Of a stretch of DNA of 8,622 nucleotides, positions 5,956 to 8,622 are shown piece by piece. Source of the stretch: Oscillospiraceae bacterium (GTDB lineage: Bacteria; Bacillota_A; Clostridia; Oscillospirales; Ruminococcaceae); NCBI GenBank assembly GCA_017523995.1, contig JAFWUX010000091.1, forward strand, positions 1 to 8,622. The letters are read 5' to 3'. The position numbers and the translations under genes were made by a program. How positions within the stretch are numbered: the stretch's first letter is position 1; each line of letters begins with the position of its first letter. The notes below the pieces were generated by a model, which worked only from the letters and a program-made list of their open reading frames with translations, searched no databases and had not been told where the DNA came from.

Positions 5956-6159
5956 ATGCAAAAACCGGATTTTCGGCATTATGACCAAAGCGGGAGCGCT
6001 GCCTCGGAACCCTACCGCGCTTTGCTCTGGATCCCCGCGCGCAGTGCGGCGGATGCACAGTCTGCAAGGAGATACGCGGCTAAACAGCTTTCCGGCATTT
6101 ACCGGAACGCCTGTTCTGCGGGCTCGCGCAAAAATTCCATAAACCGGAAAAATCCGTAA
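5956..6159 (+). CDS. Doubtful small ORF (67 aa)
   Basis: The only reading frame in the 5785-6465 gap with a good ribosome site: AAAGGAG (5941-5947) 8 nt before an ATG. The product starts MQKPDFRHYDQSG and is Ser/Ala/Arg-rich, with no signal peptide, membrane segment or motif I recognise. No promoter is visible. In another frame the same DNA reads a cysteine cluster, QCGGCTVCKEIRG followed by stop, which could point to a decayed gene. Composition does not resemble the neighbouring genes, so the call is weak. Unrecognised. Confidence 0.22.
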   Translation: MQKPDFRHYDQSGSAASEPYRALLWIPARSAADAQSARRYAAKQLSGIYRNACSAGSRKNSINRKNP

Positions 6160-6177
6160 AACATTGTGCATGATACA

Positions 6178-6203
6178 CAAAAATGAGGGCTATTTTTTTG
6201 CGT
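6178..6203. terminator. Possible AT-rich terminator before the cohesin promoter
   Basis: CAAAAAT-GAGGGCT-ATTTTTTTG can fold into an A/T stem followed by T. The stem has no G-C pairs in its body, so it is weak. It lies between the gap region and the promoter at 6233 and could limit readthrough from typA. Confidence 0.2.
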
Positions 6204-6232
6204 AAATTGGGAGTGAAAATGCCCAAGACCGC

Positions 6233-6261
6233 TTGACTTAAATTGCGATTTGTGTTAAAAT
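6233..6261 (+). promoter_or_regulatory. Sigma-A promoter of the first cohesin gene
   Basis: TTGACT (6233-6238), a 17-bp spacer and TAAAAT (6256-6261). Transcription should begin near 6268, giving a leader of about 198 nt, much longer than that of the second cohesin gene. Confidence 0.85.
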
Positions 6262-6267
6262 ACAGGT

Positions 6268-6465
6268 GTATCACTGATATGGTGGCGCAGCTCTGTGTCA
6301 GGCGGGGTTGAACGTCACAGGTGATTCAGGCAAAGTTCTGAATGCCGATAGGCTTGGCGGGCAATGCTTGTCAGGGCATTGCGTGAACAAGCCGAACAGT
6401 TTTGGGAATGCACAGAAGCGCTGAGCGCCTGGCATTCCGACAAAAAGCAGAAAGGATTGAAACAC
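6268..6465 (+). promoter_or_regulatory. Structured 5' leader of the first cohesin gene
   Basis: At least four stems can be drawn. CTGTG/CACAG (6293-6297 with 6316-6320). ATTCAG/CTGAAT (6324-6329 with 6338-6343). A two-part stem: GGCTTG/CAAGCC (6351-6356 with 6388-6393) enclosing GCAATGC/GCATTGC (6361-6367 with 6376-6382). A 14-bp hairpin: GGAATGC/GCATTCC (6405-6411 with 6432-6438) with CAG/CTG and GCGC/GCGC inside. The ribosome site AAAGGA follows at 6450. Segments such as GGGGTTGAAC, GATAGG and CCGAACAG faintly recall the c-di-AMP (ydaO) riboswitch but do not meet its consensus. It may be an unrecognised cis-regulatory RNA. Confidence 0.45.
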
Positions 6466-7377
6466 ATGAGCAAATCTATTTTCGCAAAGGTTGCTGCAGT
6501 TGCATGCAGCGTCGCAGCACTGGGTGCGCTCGGTATCGCTGCTTCCGCGCAGACCAACGATCCGATCGATGAGTCCAAGCTGACTGCCGGCAAGGTCAAC
6601 ATCGTTGCCGGTATCGTTAAGGCTGATAAGGGCGAGACCGTTACATTCCCGGTCTATGTTTACAACAACAAGGCTCCGGGCTTCGCAGCTACCGGTATCC
6701 GTCTGTTCCACGATGCAGAACTGAAGCCGGTCTTCAAGACCAACGGCAAGCCGGATGCAAAGCTCGGCGAAGTTGCAACTGAAGTCGGTCTCTCTTCCTC
6801 CTGGGATTACAACGAGGCAGAGCGTCTGATCGCACTGGGCACCATGGGCGACGAGGCTACTCCGCTCAACGGTGTCTGGTACACTGCAAAGGTTACCGTT
6901 CCGGAGAACCCGACCAAGGCCAAGTTCCCGATGACTCTCGAAGTCGATAAGTTCCTCGATTCTGCAACCAACCCGGTTGACTATGTCACTGTTGACGGTT
7001 ACATCTATATTGACGATATCGTCACCACTGCACCGACCACCGCTCCGACGACGGCTCCGACCACTGCGCCGACCACCGCTCCGACGACGGCTCCGACCAC
7101 TGCACCGACAACGGCTCCGACCACCGCTCCGACAACGGCTCCGACCACCGCTCCGACCACCAGCAGTGTTTCCACCACTTCCGGCACCACTGCTAAGCCG
7201 GGTGCTGTGACCACCACCACCAAGGCTCCGGCTGCTGTTACCACCACCAAGGCTGGTACTTCCTCCAGCTCCACAACTGCTACCAAGACCGGTGATGCTG
7301 GTGTTGGCGTTGCTGTTGCTGGCCTGCTCCTCGCAGCTGGTACTGCTGTTGTTGCTACCAAGAAGAAGAAGGACTAA
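6466..7377 (+). CDS. Cell-surface single-cohesin protein, first copy (303 aa)
   Basis: Probably a cellulosome anchor that displays a cohesin on the cell surface to bind dockerin-bearing partners. Order: signal peptide 1-28 (ASA before QTND); one cohesin-type beta domain about 44-184 (opening VNIVAGIVKADKGETVTFPVYVYN, ending VTVDGYIYI); 11 exact TTAP units (187-230); a Thr/Ser-rich stretch; KTGD (274-277), a 21-residue Ala/Gly/Val hydrophobic segment and KKKKD. The tail has the layout of a sortase signal but lacks LP before KTG; if uncleaved it would be a membrane anchor. No dockerin is present, as in ScaE-like anchors. The start is the ATG at 6466, with AAAGGA before it and a proper signal peptide after it; an in-frame ATG at 6364 lies within the structured leader. 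The paralog follows at 7558. Cohesin assignment rests on strand pattern and length, not on a search. Confidence 0.85.
   Translation: MSKSIFAKVAAVACSVAALGALGIAASAQTNDPIDESKLTAGKVNIVAGIVKADKGETVTFPVYVYNNKAPGFAATGIRLFHDAELKPVFKTNGKPDAKLGEVATEVGLSSSWDYNEAERLIALGTMGDEATPLNGVWYTAKVTVPENPTKAKFPMTLEVDKFLDSATNPVDYVTVDGYIYIDDIVTTAPTTAPTTAPTTAPTTAPTTAPTTAPTTAPTTAPTTAPTTAPTTSSVSTTSGTTAKPGAVTTTTKAPAAVTTTKAGTSSSSTTATKTGDAGVGVAVAGLLLAAGTAVVATKKKKD
7024..7155 (+). repeat. 11 tandem 12-bp repeats encoding TTAP
   Basis: Units of the form ACC-ACY-GCN-CCG in perfect codon phase. Units 1-3 and 4-6 form a 36-bp higher-order repeat with a single base change (GCA/GCG), showing recent unequal duplication. Copy number is likely to vary between strains. 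Confidence 0.95.
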
Positions 7378-7414
7378 TCTCTTTCAACTGAATTTGGTAT
7401 CATAACCAAAAAAC

Positions 7415-7449
7415 AAATCCGGTGATGCTTCGGCGTCACCGGATTTTTT
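7415..7449 (+). terminator. Intrinsic terminator of the first cohesin gene
   Basis: AAATCCGGTGATGC and GCGTCACCGGATTT pair over 14 bp (one G-U) around a stable TTCG loop, with six T at the end and an A-rich 5' flank that could make it work in both directions. It is almost identical to the terminator at 8529. Confidence 0.97.
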
Positions 7450-7455
7450 GTGCGC

Positions 7456-7484
7456 TTGACATTGTGGCCGTTGTGTGATATAAT
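7456..7484 (+). promoter_or_regulatory. Consensus sigma-A promoter of the second cohesin gene
   Basis: TTGACA (7456-7461) and TATAAT (7479-7484), both perfect, 17-bp spacer. It begins 7 nt after the preceding terminator, so the two cohesin genes are separate transcription units. The leader is only about 67 nt. Confidence 0.95.
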
Positions 7485-7557
7485 AGGCAATGAAAGCTGC
7501 TGCCGGTGTAATCTGCGGCGGCGCGATCAATTGATGCTTCAGAAAGGACATTTGACT

Positions 7558-8496
7558 ATGAAATCTATGATGACTAAAATTGCAGCAACAGCATGCAGCA
7601 TCGCAGCACTGTGCGTGCTGGGCGTCTCCGCTTCCGCGCAGACCAATGAGCCGATTGATGAGGCCAAGCTGACTGCCGGCAAGGTCAACATCGTTGCCGG
7701 TATCGTTGAGGCGGAATGCGGCGAGGTTGTTCAATTCCCGATTTATGTTTACAACAACAAGGAGCCGGGCTTTGCAGCGTCCAATATCCGCCTGACCCTT
7801 GATGAGGAGCTGAAGCCGCTCCTCAAGACCAATGGCAAGCCGGATGCAAAGCTGGGTGAGGTTGCGCTCGAGTCGGAGCTTTCTTCTGAATGGGATTACA
7901 ACGAGGCAGAGCGCACGGTCGCACTGACTACCTCGGGTGAGAAGGCAACTCCGGGCAACGGTGTCTTTTACACTGTGAAGGTTACCGTTCCGGAGAACCC
8001 GGACAGGGAGAAGTTTCCTGTGAGGCTCGTTGTCGATTCATTCGGCGATCCTGCGAAAAATCCGGTTGACTATGTCACGATTGACGGTTATATCCACGTG
8101 TTCCTCCCGCATCCGGATGGCCCTCAGACCACCACCACGGAGCCGACTACAGCTCCGACCACTGTATCGACTACGGATTCGACTGCAGCTCCTACAACGG
8201 CGCCGACAACCGCTCCGACCACTGTATCGACTACGGATTCAACTGCAGCTCCGACTACTGCTCCTACAACGGCTCCGACCACTTCGGGCAATGCGGCTGT
8301 CACAACCACTTCCAAGCAGGCTGCTGTGACCACAACATCTGCAAAGGCGGGTGCTGCTGTCACTACTACCAAGGCAGGTACTTCCGGCTCCGCAACGGCT
8401 GCCAAGACCGGTGATGCCGGTGTCGGCGTTGCTGCTGCAGGTCTGCTCCTCGCAGCCGGTACTGCCGCTGCTGTGACCAGAAAGAAGAAGAACTGA
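7558..8496 (+). CDS. Cell-surface single-cohesin protein, second copy (312 aa)
   Basis: A paralog of the gene at 6466, most likely a second surface cohesin. Order: signal peptide 1-27 (ASA before QTNE); cohesin-type domain about 43-182 (same VNIVAGIV opening, NPVDYVTIDGYIHV close); a Thr-rich linker about 190-275 with two copies of a 20-residue unit starting PTTVSTTDSTAAP; KTGD (283-286), a hydrophobic Ala/Gly segment and RKKKN. Long blocks are shared with the first copy (KTNGKPDAKLGEVA, WDYNEAER, KVTVPENP), while surface positions such as RLFHDAELKP versus RLTLDEELKP and LGTMGDEATPLNG versus LTTSGEKATPGNG differ, so partner choice could differ. The sorting tail again lacks LP. The start at 7558 has AAAGGA 9 nt before it; an in-frame ATG at 7450 lies before the promoter and cannot be used. 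Confidence 0.85.
   Translation: MKSMMTKIAATACSIAALCVLGVSASAQTNEPIDEAKLTAGKVNIVAGIVEAECGEVVQFPIYVYNNKEPGFAASNIRLTLDEELKPLLKTNGKPDAKLGEVALESELSSEWDYNEAERTVALTTSGEKATPGNGVFYTVKVTVPENPDREKFPVRLVVDSFGDPAKNPVDYVTIDGYIHVFLPHPDGPQTTTTEPTTAPTTVSTTDSTAAPTTAPTTAPTTVSTTDSTAAPTTAPTTAPTTSGNAAVTTTSKQAAVTTTSAKAGAAVTTTKAGTSGSATAAKTGDAGVGVAAAGLLLAAGTAAAVTRKKKN
8152..8252 (+). repeat. 60-bp period direct repeat in the second cohesin linker
   Basis: A 41-bp segment at 8152-8192 recurs at 8212-8252 with one base change (8181 versus 8241). It encodes the repeated PTTVSTTDSTAAP unit. It is an expansion unlike the TTAP array of the first copy. Confidence 0.9.
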
Positions 8497-8528
8497 GCGC
8501 TTTCCGCTCAATTCGTTGCGAAAATCAC

Positions 8529-8568
8529 AAAAAATCCGGTGATGCTTCGGCGTCGCCGGATTTTTTTT
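8529..8568 (+). terminator. Intrinsic terminator of the second cohesin gene
   Basis: AATCCGGTGATGC and GCGTCGCCGGATT pair around TTCG, with six A before and eight T after. It differs from the stem at 7415 by one base (A to G at 8555), which turns a T-A pair into T-G. The remaining 54 bases of the window hold no feature I can support. Confidence 0.96.
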
Positions 8569-8622
8569 CAGGAATATTTTGTCTGATATAGTGAACATGA
8601 TAGCACGGGAGACTATACAAAT

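Noticed and set aside
5902..6180. Minus-strand frames in the typA-cohesin gap
   Set aside because: They overlap each other in several frames, have no ribosome site or promoter, and show no recognisable motif.
6268..6465. c-di-AMP (ydaO) riboswitch as a firm call
   Set aside because: Only scattered short matches; the conserved core and the closing AGCTAACCTC-like segment are not present as expected.
7024..7155. Regular repeats considered as a CRISPR array
   Set aside because: Units are 12 bp, contiguous, in codon phase, and have no spacers.
7005..7361. Antisense frame rich in VVGA repeats opposite the TTAP linker
   Set aside because: It is the reverse reading of the 12-bp tandem repeats, with no start signals.
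7490..7534. Upstream ORF of 14 codons in the second cohesin leader
   Set aside because: Its ATG falls at or before the expected transcription start and has no ribosome site.

Overview
The window looks like chromosomal DNA from a fibre-degrading, cellulosome-forming member of the Ruminococcaceae/Oscillospiraceae, close to Ruminococcus. The reasons are a secreted esterase with a C-terminal dockerin, two secreted single-cohesin proteins with threonine/proline linkers and a sortase-like tail, near-consensus sigma-A promoters (TTGACA, 17-18 bp, TATAAT), strong U-tract terminators and a Gram-positive style TypA. Genus is an inference; no rRNA or other marker is present.

Layout. Positions 1-132 hold two strong palindromes and no gene. 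On the minus strand, 133-822 carry a tRNA unit read right to left (consensus promoter, tRNA-Met, tRNA-Glu, terminator), followed by a Nudix hydrolase gene. Next is a secreted CAP-like protein without histidines (896-1375, minus) with its own perfect promoter. A divergent intergenic region (1376-1779) contains a heptad-repeat element and the promoter and hairpin leader of a secreted SGNH/CE3-type esterase with a dockerin (1780-2802, plus). Immediately after its stop codon lies a 186-bp imperfect palindrome (2803-2988) built of heptad arms around a hairpin terminator. Then come a promoter and a two-gene unit: a Sel1-repeat protein (GTG start) and typA (TTG start), only 10 nt apart. A 680-nt gap after typA contains a near-copy of the typA 3' end between two identical palindromes, at most one doubtful small ORF, then a promoter and a structured leader of about 200 nt. 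The window ends with two tandem paralogous cohesin proteins (6466-7377 and 7558-8496), each with its own promoter and a nearly identical UUCG-loop terminator.

How the genes fit together. The esterase is a typical cellulosome passenger: SGNH catalysis probably removes acetyl groups from xylan, and the dockerin docks it on a cohesin. The two cohesin proteins resemble cell-surface anchors: one cohesin, a long flexible linker, then KTGD, a hydrophobic segment and a basic tail. They lack the LP of LPXTG. Whether these cohesins bind this dockerin cannot be read from sequence. The tRNA, Nudix, Sel1 and TypA genes are housekeeping or stress neighbours with no evident link to the cellulosome.

The points most worth following are the paired cohesin anchors with a non-canonical sorting tail, the structured leader found only on the first of them, and the heptad-palindrome element present as one full and one half copy.
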